A stretch of DNA of 64,000 nucleotides from LLD-282 sp964395835 (lineage in GTDB: Bacteria > Pseudomonadota > Gammaproteobacteria > Berkiellales > Berkiellaceae). Location of the stretch: positions 1 through 64,000 of the forward strand of contig CAYNBJ010000005.1 of NCBI GenBank assembly GCA_964395835.1, written 5' to 3'. The stretch's first letter is position 1. Each line of letters starts with the position of its first letter. The notes under the pieces are model-generated. The model was not told the DNA's origin and did not search any database. It saw nothing but the letters and a program-made list of their open reading frames with translations. Of the stretch, positions 44,901 to 52,058 are shown one piece after another. The position numbers were made by a program, and so were the translations under genes.

Positions 44901-45774
44901 TTTTGAGACCTTGCTGGAATAACACCTCTATTTGTGAAAGCAAAGAGTCCAAATAATTTTTCCGCAATTCTGCAGGCACAAGTTCATCTGAAGACAAAGC
45001 GCTGAGTTCTACAGAAAAGCCTTGCATATAATCTACAAGATTACTTTCTTCCCATACGGTGCGCATATGGGCACCTAAAGGCCGGCTGGATTGAGGATAT
45101 ACATAAACAATCTTTTTAGGGGTCTGATCTCCACTTTGAGAGTGAAGTTCAAAATCTTCTACAAAACGCTCGAAAAAAAACTGTACTGTCAATGTCTTAC
45201 CTGTTCCAGGCGCACCATCGAGAAATAAAGGGTACGAAAAACGGCGATTGAGTATAGCTTTTTGCTGCTCATTAGCGACTAAAAACTGCTGATTTTTGCA
45301 GTAAGCAGGCAGCCATTGAGCTGAATGATCGAGACAAAGCTCGTCAAGATTGTCGATATCTACAGATGATGCATCAGCTTTTTCTTGCTCTATGGAGTCT
45401 ACCGTATCCACAATGACGACGTTTTTGAATGCATGATTTAAATTTGATAAAATTTGTTTAAAACAATCATCATCCATGCATGCAGCTTTATTATATTGGT
45501 GCTTCTGGACATATCCCAAAATGATGATTTTTTGTTGATAATAAGTAAATAAAATTCTATCAGTGAATCGTATTTGTCCATGCCCCATTCGCAGACCATA
45601 CAAAGGATAGCTCTGCCCATTTAAGGAAATTCGCTTTTTTTGTGAGAACTTCCTTGCTTTGAGCTCGATCGGATTCGAAAAAATCTCAAGCAAAAATTGC
45701 CGATCTTCTTTTGTCAGATCTGTAAAAACATGCCTATTTGCAGCACTGCGAACATAATAATATAAGGCATTCAT
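38929..45774 (-). CDS. Giant protein: RelE-like N-terminus, UvrD-type SF1 helicase core, long helical C-terminus
   Basis: A 2281-aa protein. Residues about 35-95 look like a RelE/ParE toxin fold (YPLYGLRMGHGQIRFTD, then KIIILGYVQKHQYNKA). Residues about 175-620 form a superfamily 1A helicase core: Walker A GAPGTGKT (187-194), Walker B VIDEVQ (384-389), motif III GDERQ (412-416), a motif IV-like RQHRC (447-451), motif V EVAGLEVQ (545-552) and motif VI VALTRAT (605-611). The remaining about 1650 residues are helix-rich without a recognised motif and resemble a repeat solenoid. The core order and the DEVQ box recall TRANK1-type giant proteins. The ATG at 45774 follows a dedicated promoter; a TTG 54 bases earlier would precede the transcript start. 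Function unknown; defence, toxin or host-interaction roles are all guesses. Confidence 0.85.
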   Translation of the reverse strand: MNALYYYVRSAANRHVFTDLTKEDRQFLLEIFSNPIELKARKFSQKKRISLNGQSYPLYGLRMGHGQIRFTDRILFTYYQQKIIILGYVQKHQYNKAACMDDDCFKQILSNLNHAFKNVVIVDTVDSIEQEKADASSVDIDNLDELCLDHSAQWLPAYCKNQQFLVANEQQKAILNRRFSYPLFLDGAPGTGKTLTVQFFFERFVEDFELHSQSGDQTPKKIVYVYPQSSRPLGAHMRTVWEESNLVDYMQGFSVELSALSSDELVPAELRKNYLDSLLSQIEVLFQQGLKKGNKVNSKNSWQYLEQSGVNAKIIFQYLMIMGVFPDYERCEGAIALRGGMNLEILSAIRQIFDQQISRQPEFARLFALFQNPIANSKRYFFLVIDEVQNFDFPVLIWLLFQTENHQIIFSGDERQAAQWHSISLLDFVKKYCYFRGINFSQSSLTRQHRCPLTIWNHAQKIQPILDTLFGNVIKNSAINQDDCLHSGGHLSVIDWKSHECKELIAKIPNHSPDFFVITPVLDTIKSLLAQDFPEKKLISFHPKEVAGLEVQTAIIIYPIDWENVWNYLEQSARTYRDKKDSKQKKQVLSKRAIELYEQMNQYFVALTRATENVIIIDAPFDWQRKNKESQVYEHFQKIYEQLIGSIHVTQDQATILNINTDASASNVAERLEQIYKNLDTETAERFLQEHVKEHQQSQVFYAQEKSPIQIKNTQKCPKISAFLLKAKKCHYQWDQVWQSHFDTRYLIKVLFDKYGETQESLWERGSKEILSPTWLVQAETPKAVPAENFGYVIESLVSFCAQQGFLNENFYSATLEHDSKKITVLGYLIDQSDSHLELWQRVHKIINLCSDPNFQTRCMTKSLLDKEKITSLEMLLTGTLKDSRDWRSMQVLKICNQISHFFKQPALSLENHVEDFTRVEWLCRLVSWHSESDYYVPQLRLSVFFEMQAKNTKDNKNAFWQYMTIQRLQFIEAILENQTIFLPPIGLKDLKNTFCVSPVFLQVALLYAPADVRAYLLQKYLQLIPEKLRAPDLILKARLGLGTECSEAEIIKDLEAQTDITFLLENDPHMKQKKYRIYSYFLYEAYQAEYPISLLGALFTLTKQYARNPDNPRLEQISQIIADRYLSQKRHPTSFRVSDAYLNQRDVNLSQEECKNRTVHESRHLYLDDSAFEQLWLEIKKNNYMLVSFVESCAVYTENDFPETQQESSEKTDLKLTQAMSEQSEPYFTQDSLEDIGLCLDRDLSEESIRDVDQTISYALTNDRMNIFREIFIHICQSSLQGHLNKQKLCEFFLNRFQPSNMIFNDKILHYVTSDFLYVAKDNPELIRSVMRITFSFCFTDPLRNHSYKKTLVETIQAYFLGSEHQYMRYRTPLLKALIAAEVNFHDLFFDFPDSQLAQRNVFLIKLFVHCAYIKNELIAIEKSLNKNNLSSFDNKQNLQLSFFFQKCRDYLWDEMDSFSRESMSFFICKKVLSALVLVAHDSNLNLSDSYKTDALVYRLRDKIFQENLKADSHFRSSNHEVITRFVIFDAFSDIVKFENTPKFFDQLKLNCMALYQYYGIEEQFDDDAWKHSVLQTQLMYAAYDTHALAILENLIAQTDYSILQLPCIVHSSSGAQATNLDYDTRCMKYFEHYCADPAHYDDLVLISFESGLDAAAYILATRLVIMPDLFSTRSTLLNFFINQHGLQALIRSPVACHFLLQHEKKETYHKFREILNDQISETWLTNSLNINVRVCTEGFVFLREIGFFKHMQILFESADRIETEYLMSADTQKAQALQSDSKFKLFSKIFMIGTEYAEQYPTWYPCHVQWLNQFFATLLDQIIHSVLEEVSLWDDYAIRMLRSMLQCQRGIINFDKIEAGNTYRTSILTNLIFRKEYMINLAFPVCLSENDMMQDVVDTNYANALMGFLIPSGIIRMHSVFLYIIKILPTLSSEYYDIYMKTLAVFGFYILPQIERPEYHAHAKVFYNFILRADLFSSEIVQKIMLPFAILYPNEVDDIVGAASSPISEFKESIVASVPSFHPLDAQSFQIPRLAVQHILSITRKLYGSPAFFLEKRSQKDRERIFQLFEQYGELSKVLIDKEYGFVPNHTEQNKIGSLCHLSCKEKLSFLQSVLEYFRNDQSPFSSINQKDYGIFRCKALDHMLEFLVNTKHNQKKIVDLLVQWQTLEDKMHMTTLLPLVVMLSQWNETDPYEWTLCPQIIDFDALKRAVEAQMSGPIVFRSMCSHNQRVQNDACVISPSPVIFSSVKATAVLPYSDCNLNSVDSAQDEKMSPGIPQL

Positions 45775-45808
45775 AGAAATCACACCAGCCCTGATGACAT
45801 AGCGTTGA

Positions 45809-45817
45809 ATTATAACA
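45809..45817 (-). promoter_or_regulatory. Extended -10 promoter of the giant gene
   Basis: Minus strand TGTTATAAT is a perfect extended -10. Transcription would begin near 45802, about 28 bases before the ATG at 45774. It gives the giant gene its own expression despite lying 74 bases behind corC on the same strand. Confidence 0.6.
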
Positions 45818-45847
45818 GAAAATCTCAATATACGAAAGAAATTATCT

Positions 45848-46690
45848 TTATGCGTCGCCTCGATCTGGCAGTGCCCTATGATCTTGAATTTCTATCAAAC
45901 CCAAACACCTTTCTGCACGCTGCTGCACCGTGAAAACAATCCCTTTATACACGATTTTCTCACCTTTTTGAGGCAAATATCCAAAAAGATTGGTCACAAA
46001 GCCCCCAATGGTGTCAAATGCTCCATCTTCATCATCAAATTCCAAATCAAATCGAGTAGCAAATTCTTCTAAGCTATAATCTCCTGGAACTGTATAGGTT
46101 TGTGAATCTATAGCATGTGACTGAAGAACATCAACAACTTCATCATCATGCTCATCTACGATTTCACCAACAATTTGTTCTAAAATATCTTCAATAGTCA
46201 CCACACCGACACAAAGCCCATGCTCATCTGTAATCAAAGCCATATGATTACGATTTCGCCTAAAATCATTCAATAGATCGGATATTTTTCTTGAAAATGG
46301 GACAAAAAAAGGTGGGCGAAGTAATTCTATTAACGAGCTTGGTAAGGTTTTTTGAGCCAAGTGCGGAATAAGATCTTTGACCAATAAAATACCTTGAGGA
46401 AGGGAACCCTCCCCCCAAACTGGATATCGCGAGTGAGCAGCCTCTTTCATAGTAGAAAAATGGGTTTCCCACGTATCTTTGGTATATAAAAATGTAACCT
46501 GCGCCTTGGGTGTCATCACATCTGTCACTCTAAATTGATGCAATTGAGATGCACGTTGCAAGAGTTGTCTGGTACTGAGATCAAAAAAATCACTGTTCAA
46601 AAATTCATTAAACAAAATGTGATTTTTTTTAGATTTGCCCCAAAAAAGCGCCTGCATTAAGGTCAGCATTTTTTTGAACGACGACATCAC
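45848..46690 (-). CDS. corC: CorC/YbeX-type CBS-domain protein
   Basis: Cytoplasmic two-CBS protein with a C-terminal CorC/HlyC domain, linked to Mg/Co efflux and ribosome function. Segments: VTDVMTPKAQVTFL, SRYPVWGEGSLPQGILLVKDL, the second CBS FRRNRNHMALITDEHGLCVGVVTIEDILEQIVGEIVDEHD, and the C-terminal YSLEEFATRF...FDTIGGFVTNLFGYLPQKGE. 280 aa. It overlaps ybeY by 4 bp. Confidence 0.93.
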   Translation of the reverse strand: MMSSFKKMLTLMQALFWGKSKKNHILFNEFLNSDFFDLSTRQLLQRASQLHQFRVTDVMTPKAQVTFLYTKDTWETHFSTMKEAAHSRYPVWGEGSLPQGILLVKDLIPHLAQKTLPSSLIELLRPPFFVPFSRKISDLLNDFRRNRNHMALITDEHGLCVGVVTIEDILEQIVGEIVDEHDDEVVDVLQSHAIDSQTYTVPGDYSLEEFATRFDLEFDDEDGAFDTIGGFVTNLFGYLPQKGEKIVYKGIVFTVQQRAERCLGLIEIQDHRALPDRGDA

Positions 46691-47181
46691 GATGATTCCT
46701 CTTTTGATCTTGAGAGATGATAACTATAAACATAATTTTTATCCCACTCCCAAGGCTGAAAACTTTTGTCTTTTAAGCATAGCTGAGACCACATGGCTTT
46801 TTCATACCTCTGAAAGATTTTTGCCTCTTTTATGGACTCATGATCAATATTGCGCAAATGGGTACACCCGTGCACAAGAAGATGCCACAAACGAATTTTA
46901 ACAGGGATTTTGTGCAATGACGCGCCCCAAATCACCAAATCAGGACAGACTATTAACTCTCCACTGCCTTTTTCATCACAAAAAGTTAAAATATCGGTCG
47001 ACAAGCTTTTATTGCGGTATTGCTGATTATAAATTTTCATCTGGCTTCTATCGATAAAAACCAGACTGATGTCACTGAACAATGGTATGGCGCTCAGAAG
47101 ATCTTTAAAAAGATTTTCATCAAAACCCAGCGACTGATTGATGGTCGTGAAAAAACGCAAAGAAAGTTCAAACGTCTCCAT
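46687..47181 (-). CDS. ybeY: Endoribonuclease YbeY
   Basis: Metal-dependent RNase for 16S rRNA 3' processing and ribosome quality control. The zinc motif appears as HGCTHLRNIDH (usual HGxLHLxGYDH), in HLLVHGCTHLRNIDH. Upstream, NQQYRNKSLSTDILTFCDE is the family's NxxYRxKxxPTDVLSF block. 164 aa. The histidines and aspartate are kept, but the glycine and tyrosine of the motif are changed. Overlaps phoH by 14 bp. Confidence 0.9.
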   Translation of the reverse strand: METFELSLRFFTTINQSLGFDENLFKDLLSAIPLFSDISLVFIDRSQMKIYNQQYRNKSLSTDILTFCDEKGSGELIVCPDLVIWGASLHKIPVKIRLWHLLVHGCTHLRNIDHESIKEAKIFQRYEKAMWSQLCLKDKSFQPWEWDKNYVYSYHLSRSKEESS

Positions 47182-48130
47182 AAGCCTCTAATATTTTTGT
47201 AATTAACTGATGTCGCACAATATCGTTTTTTTTAAAAAAATAAAAGCCTATCTCATCTAATTGCGATAAGAGCGCAATCGCATGATTGAGCCCAGATTGC
47301 ATATTCTGTGCTAAATCAATCTGAGAAATATCACCTGTTATGACCATCTTCGAGCCAGCACCCAATCGAGTCAAAAAAAGTTTCATTTGTGTTAAGGTCG
47401 TATTTTGCGCCTCATCTAAGATAATAAAAGATTTTGAGAGAGTCCGACCACGCATAAAAGCTAAGGGGGCCATCTCGATTTGTTGTTTTTGCATCATCAT
47501 ATGCACATGATCCGCCCCAAGAAACTCAATTAATGCATCAAAAAGAGGTCGCAGATAGGGATCGATTTTTTGCTGCAAATCACCTGGCAAAAAACCCAAA
47601 TGTTCACCAGCCTCTACCGCAGGACGCGTCAAAATAATCCGCTCAACCTCTCCTTGCTGATAGGCTTGCACCGCTTTTGCGACAGCAAGATAGGTTTTTC
47701 CAGTTCCGGCTGGTCCAATCCCAAAAGTAATTGTTTTGAGATCCATTAAATCCCAATAACAACCTTGAGCATGATTTTGTATCAAGCATTTTTTCTTAAA
47801 TAACGAATCGCGAGATAAGGATTTTGTATCAAAAATGCATGATCGAATATGTTCAACTGTGTTATGTTTTTTCTCTTCGAACGATTGAATAATTTGTGTT
47901 AAACAAGCAACTGCTAGAGCAAGAGCATCGGATTTACCATTCAGAAGAAGATGCGACCCCCTACGGCTAATTAAAACGCGATATCGCTGCTCAATTAAAA
48001 GCAGATGCTCGTCTAAAGGACCACATAACATCTGAGTCTGAGCTAAGCTCAGGCTCGAGATATCAAAATCATAGTTCGTGTTTTTCGATGTCGAACCATT
48101 GGAACAAGTCTTGGGAGCTCTGTATTGCAT
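47168..48130 (-). CDS. ybeZ: PhoH-like ATPase YbeZ
   Basis: PhoH-family ATPase/RNA-associated protein that works with YbeY. Walker A FGIGPAGTGKTYLAVAKAV, LTRPAVEAGEHLGFLPGDLQQKIDPYLRPL and Walker B SFIILDEAQNTTLTQMKLFLTRLG are near-exact. Homology to E. coli YbeZ begins before the first ATG that lies outside miaB (48031), so a start inside miaB is likely. 48130 is used here, a 62 bp overlap, and the exact codon is uncertain (48145 is also open). Confidence 0.92.
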   Translation of the reverse strand: MQYRAPKTCSNGSTSKNTNYDFDISSLSLAQTQMLCGPLDEHLLLIEQRYRVLISRRGSHLLLNGKSDALALAVACLTQIIQSFEEKKHNTVEHIRSCIFDTKSLSRDSLFKKKCLIQNHAQGCYWDLMDLKTITFGIGPAGTGKTYLAVAKAVQAYQQGEVERIILTRPAVEAGEHLGFLPGDLQQKIDPYLRPLFDALIEFLGADHVHMMMQKQQIEMAPLAFMRGRTLSKSFIILDEAQNTTLTQMKLFLTRLGAGSKMVITGDISQIDLAQNMQSGLNHAIALLSQLDEIGFYFFKKNDIVRHQLITKILEAYGDV

Positions 48131-49517
48131 CGTGCACCATACCAAAAGAAGCGATTTCTTTTAAATATGGATCATTTATTCGTAAAAGTCTTGCCCTGAG
48201 AGAATGAGCCAAAACCTCGACAACCTGCACATCTACCATTACGCCAATATAGCGATCATCAAGATGAGGGATATGCACGACAACATTTTGAGCCGTTCTC
48301 CCTTCATAATGATCCCCATAAGAAGATTTTTGCGTAATTAAGACTGTGAAAACTTTATTCAGGCACGATTGATAATAGTGACGCGTTTGCACATTTAAGA
48401 GATCTTGAAGTCGTTTCAAGCGATCTTTTTTCTGGATCTCGCTGAGGGTACACTCCATACCAGATGCTAAAGTTCCTGGTCTAGGCGAATAAATGAAAGA
48501 ATATGATGAAATAAATCCAACTTTTCGAACAAGATCTAAAGTTTGTTCAAAATCTTCTTCTGTTTCGCCGGGATAGCCCACAATAAAATCAGAACTGATT
48601 GTCAAATCGCTACGAGCATTTTTCAACGCCATAATTGTTTCAAGATATTGCTCTCTACTATGTCCTCTACCCATTTCTTGCAAAATATGATTCGATCCAC
48701 TCTGGACAGGCAAATGTAATTGTGAACAGAGCTCAGGAACCTGTGCATAAGCCCGCACTAATGTATCATTAAACTCAATAGGGTGTGATGTTGTAAAACG
48801 AATTCTTTCAATACCCGGAATTTGTGCGACATAGAAAATCAATGTAGCCAAATCAAAAAGCTGTCCTTTTTCATCATGCTTGGAATAAGCATTCACATTT
48901 TGTCCCAACAAGGTGATTTCACGGACACGCTGTGCAGCAAGATCTTGAATTTCCTTCAAAATATCTTCGACATTGCGATTAACTTCTGGACCACGCGTAA
49001 AAGGCACAATGCAATATTTACAATATTTTGAACACCCCTCTTGAATTGTAACGAATGCTGTGGGGCCCTCGGCACGTGCAGGGGGTAGCTCATCGAATTT
49101 TTCATTGGGTAAAAAATCAATATGTACAAAATGTCGATTCCCAGCAAGCAGCTCATTGATATACAAGGGTAAATACTGTAAAGTCTGCGGTCCAAAAACA
49201 AAATCCACATAAGGCGCTCTATTAAAAATTCTTTCACCTTCTTGGCTTGCAACACAGCCCCCGACGCCGATTTTTTTATGTGGGAACATGTCTTTCAGCT
49301 GTCTCCAACGACCCAAAAGTGAAAAAACTTTTTCCTCAGCTTTTTCTCGAATCGAGCATGTATTAAGAAGCAATAAATCCGCTTCTTCCGGGTTTTGCAC
49401 AAGCTGCATCTGATGAGAGCGTTCAATCAGATGGCCCATTTTCTGGGAGTCATAAACATTCATCTGACACCCCCAGGTTTCGATATAATAGGTTTTTAAT
49501 GGATGGGCATTCGACAT
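48069..49517 (-). CDS. miaB: tRNA-2-methylthio-N6-dimethylallyladenosine synthase MiaB
   Basis: Radical SAM enzyme that methylthiolates A37 of tRNAs reading UNN codons. UPF0004 cysteines: TWGCQMNVYDSQKM, LNTCSIREKAEEKV, GVGGCVASQEG. Radical SAM triad: EGCSKYCKYCIVPF. C-terminal TRAM domain. 482 aa with a tail (FQWFDIEKHEL) slightly beyond the usual end. GAGGACC precedes the ATG. First of miaB-ybeZ-ybeY-corC. Confidence 0.96.
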   Translation of the reverse strand: MSNAHPLKTYYIETWGCQMNVYDSQKMGHLIERSHQMQLVQNPEEADLLLLNTCSIREKAEEKVFSLLGRWRQLKDMFPHKKIGVGGCVASQEGERIFNRAPYVDFVFGPQTLQYLPLYINELLAGNRHFVHIDFLPNEKFDELPPARAEGPTAFVTIQEGCSKYCKYCIVPFTRGPEVNRNVEDILKEIQDLAAQRVREITLLGQNVNAYSKHDEKGQLFDLATLIFYVAQIPGIERIRFTTSHPIEFNDTLVRAYAQVPELCSQLHLPVQSGSNHILQEMGRGHSREQYLETIMALKNARSDLTISSDFIVGYPGETEEDFEQTLDLVRKVGFISSYSFIYSPRPGTLASGMECTLSEIQKKDRLKRLQDLLNVQTRHYYQSCLNKVFTVLITQKSSYGDHYEGRTAQNVVVHIPHLDDRYIGVMVDVQVVEVLAHSLRARLLRINDPYLKEIASFGMVHDAIQSSQDLFQWFDIEKHEL

Positions 49518-49557
49518 AGTGTTTAACGGTCCTCAGATCTCTGTATTTTTTTATGAC

Positions 49558-50406
49558 TTATTTTGGCCAAAAATTATAGAAAAATGCAATCAAATGCTCG
49601 CGATCTCGCAGAATAGAGAACAAGACCTCAATCAAAATCAGCAAAATGACAACCCATTCAAGACGAGTGGAATGCAGATGTTTATGCTCATTAAGCAAAA
49701 TTCCATACAGCTCATAGAGTCTGTCGAGTTTTCTATTTAAAATCGCAACTCTGGCCTGAATATCCAAATACTCAGAACATCGAATATAAAAAGATTCATA
49801 TTTGGGGCGTCTCCAAAAAAACTCTGGTGTATCTAAAATATCACTATCCAGATTCATTGAGTCTCTTTGAGCAAAGAGCGCACCCATTAATTTCGCTAAT
49901 TGCTCACTGGGCATAGAAATGCATCCTTTCTCCGCCAATTCTTGAGGCAAATGCCGAGTATTTTGTATTGTTAAAGAAACTGATTCCTCAAAAGATGAAA
50001 GTTTTACAGATTGAGATAAGGCGTGAGAAAAAGATAATTTAATTAAAGGATCTGCCGATGGTAAAAAAATATGATCTTCTTCTTCGTCAATATAACCCTC
50101 TTCGGTGGGATGATCCTGTAAACTATAAAACGACAAATCTTTGACAACAACACTAATCGACATCTTTTGAAATTTATCTACAAGAGCTAAAAGCTGTATA
50201 TCATCATCTTCATCCAGACCCCAGGTTACCAAACATCCATAAGGAAAAAAGAAAGCATCGCCTGTACTGTGATGAGCGTCATGGGTATTTTTCTGAATAT
50301 GAATGACATCATCGTAAAATTTTGGTTCATATCCCTCGGAGCGCAGAAATTTTGAAAAATCGTCAATTTGATAAGATTCAGCACTACAATAAGAAGCGCA
50401 TCGCAT
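49558..50406 (-). CDS. RMD1/YagE-family (DUF155) membrane protein
   Basis: Belongs to the RMD1 family, known from fungal and mitochondrial Rmd1/RMND1 and scattered bacteria; its bacterial role is unclear. The C-terminal signature is KLDRLYELYGILLNEHKHLHSTRLEW followed by one membrane helix (VVILLILIEVLFSIL) near the end. The N-terminal part has FFFPYGCLVTWGL, matching the family's GxxVxWG block. The ATG at 50406 has AGGGTG 7 bases upstream. 40 bases separate it from miaB, so the two may share a transcript. Confidence 0.88.
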   Translation of the reverse strand: MRCASYCSAESYQIDDFSKFLRSEGYEPKFYDDVIHIQKNTHDAHHSTGDAFFFPYGCLVTWGLDEDDDIQLLALVDKFQKMSISVVVKDLSFYSLQDHPTEEGYIDEEEDHIFLPSADPLIKLSFSHALSQSVKLSSFEESVSLTIQNTRHLPQELAEKGCISMPSEQLAKLMGALFAQRDSMNLDSDILDTPEFFWRRPKYESFYIRCSEYLDIQARVAILNRKLDRLYELYGILLNEHKHLHSTRLEWVVILLILIEVLFSILRDREHLIAFFYNFWPK

Positions 50407-50418
50407 GGTGGAAAACAC

Positions 50419-50776
50419 CCTATAATTATGATAATGAAAGACTTTTTAAATTATCACACACCTTGTGATAGAAACACAAGCCCTCTAAGACACTCTCAAT
50501 AAAGCATATTTGAGAGAACACACAACAGGCTTAAATGGAGTGTCTGCAAAAAAGAACCTTGATTGTTCAGCAACTTTGAACATCCAAAATTTAAATTGAC
50601 CCTTATCAAAAGCTTGCAATCACCAGCCGAACCAATGATTTTGTAAAAATTGCGTTTCGATATCTCGCTCCGATCACAAGCAAAATGAGCCCCTCTGTCG
50701 TGCCGATATGCTTGGATACCAACTTACCACTGAATGGGTGCATAGACTCTTTTCAAGAATGAACTGAACTTAATAT
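50419..50776. other. Intergenic region between the RMD1 gene and the aldolase terminator
   Basis: About 360 bases with no protein-like frame and no recognised RNA gene. The right end carries the aldolase terminator; the left end holds AT-rich sequence (CATAATTATAG on the minus strand) that may be the RMD1 gene's promoter. Confidence 0.4.
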
Positions 50777-50778
50777 AC

Positions 50779-50810
50779 AAAAAACGCAAATGCAAAAAAT
50801 TTGCATTTGC
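50779..50810 (-). terminator. Intrinsic terminator of the aldolase gene
   Basis: GCAAATGCAAA and TTTGCATTTGC form a perfect 11 bp stem with a 3-base loop. On the minus strand it is followed by GTTTTTTG, 7 bases after the stop codon. Confidence 0.8.
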
Positions 50811-50816
50811 TTCAAA

Positions 50817-51881
50817 TCATATAGTCTCAGATTGCCGAAAAGTTTTTTTATAAGTTTTTGCCATTTCATCCAAGGATTTTACTTTAAATCGCCGCGCCCA
50901 CCCTGACGCACCACAATCTATATATCTCTGTATACAGAGATTTTTCAAAGACGTTTTCAGGCTTGAGCCGTATTGCCGAAAATCAAAATGAGAAGGGTGC
51001 TCATGAAAATATTGTCTAATAGAGGCAGTAGCTGCAAGCCTTAAATCGGTATCAATATTAATTTTTCTTACGCCATAAAAAATAGATTTTTTTATGGCAT
51101 CTAAAGGGACCCCATATGTTTTTGGAAGAGATCCCCCATAAAAATTAATTTGTTCAATCAACTCTAAAGGGACAGAAGATGCTCCATGCAACACAAAATG
51201 TTGATTTGGGAAAGCGAGATGCAGCTTTTTCAAATGATCTAATGCTAAAACGCTTTCATTAGGAGGAGAGTGAAATTTTGCGGCTCCATGAGAGGTTCCG
51301 ATTGCGATTGCAAGAGCATCTACGGGACAAGCTTGCAAAAAAATTTTTACATCCTCAAGAGAGCTCAAAAGCATTTCTCTCGTTAAAAGCCCCTCAGCTC
51401 CGCTTCCGTCTTCTTTTTCTGAATGTAAAGACTCCAACGATCCCAAGCATCCAACCTCACCTTCAACAGAAATACCTCTCGGATGAGCAAAATCAATCAC
51501 CTGTTTTGTTCGAACAATATTGCTATTGAGATTGGACGGGGTCTTGGCATCGGATTCCAAAGATCCATCCATCATGACTGAGCTATATCCGTCTAATATA
51601 GCATCTATACACACATCTGGATTATGCCCATGATCTTGATGAATACAAATCGGCCACTGAGGATACAGCTCTAAAACAGCCTGGAATAAGTGTTTCAAAA
51701 AAACACCTCCTGCATATTTACGTGCACCTAAGGATGCTTGCAAAATGACCGGTGACTCTGTTTCTACAGCAGCCGCAACAATCGCTTGTATTTGCTCTAA
51801 ATTATTCACATTGAAAGCCGGAATAGCGCAATCCCTATCTGCGGCCTCATCTAACAACTGTCTTAAAGAAACAAGTGCCAT
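50817..51881 (-). CDS. fba: Fructose-bisphosphate aldolase, class II
   Basis: Zinc aldolase splitting fructose-1,6-bisphosphate. The start MALVSLRQLLDEAADRDCAIPAFNVNNLEQIQAI is that of the Calvin-cycle-type class II family (six codons upstream excluded). The metal/active site includes HQDHGHNPD, MMDGSL, EVGCLGSLE, HGAAKF and the phosphate loop LHGASSVP, ending in NIDTDLRLA. 354 aa. With the PPi-dependent phosphofructokinase in this window it gives two consecutive glycolytic steps. Confidence 0.95.
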   Translation of the reverse strand: MALVSLRQLLDEAADRDCAIPAFNVNNLEQIQAIVAAAVETESPVILQASLGARKYAGGVFLKHLFQAVLELYPQWPICIHQDHGHNPDVCIDAILDGYSSVMMDGSLESDAKTPSNLNSNIVRTKQVIDFAHPRGISVEGEVGCLGSLESLHSEKEDGSGAEGLLTREMLLSSLEDVKIFLQACPVDALAIAIGTSHGAAKFHSPPNESVLALDHLKKLHLAFPNQHFVLHGASSVPLELIEQINFYGGSLPKTYGVPLDAIKKSIFYGVRKINIDTDLRLAATASIRQYFHEHPSHFDFRQYGSSLKTSLKNLCIQRYIDCGASGWARRFKVKSLDEMAKTYKKTFRQSETI

Positions 51882-51926
51882 AAAAATCTTATATAACATT
51901 TCTCTTTCATTAGACTAAGGCCTTTT

Positions 51927-51955
51927 TTTATAAATGCGCAATATACAAGGTGCAA
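51927..51955 (-). promoter_or_regulatory. Promoter of fba
   Basis: Minus strand: TTGCAC, 17 bp spacer, TATAAA, about 46 bases before the ATG at 51881. Confidence 0.6.
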
Positions 51956-51991
51956 CTAAAAAAAATCTTTTATCGACAAAGTCTTAGGCCT

Positions 51992-52019
51992 TTGCAGTGT
52001 ATTTTTTCTATGGTAGAAT
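51992..52019 (+). promoter_or_regulatory. Promoter of the DMT transporter gene
   Basis: TTGCAG, 16 bp spacer, extended -10 TGGTAGAAT, 39 bases before the ATG at 52059. Confidence 0.55.
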
Positions 52020-52058
52020 TGAATTCATTGTTTTTTTTAGCATTTCTAAGATTTTTTC

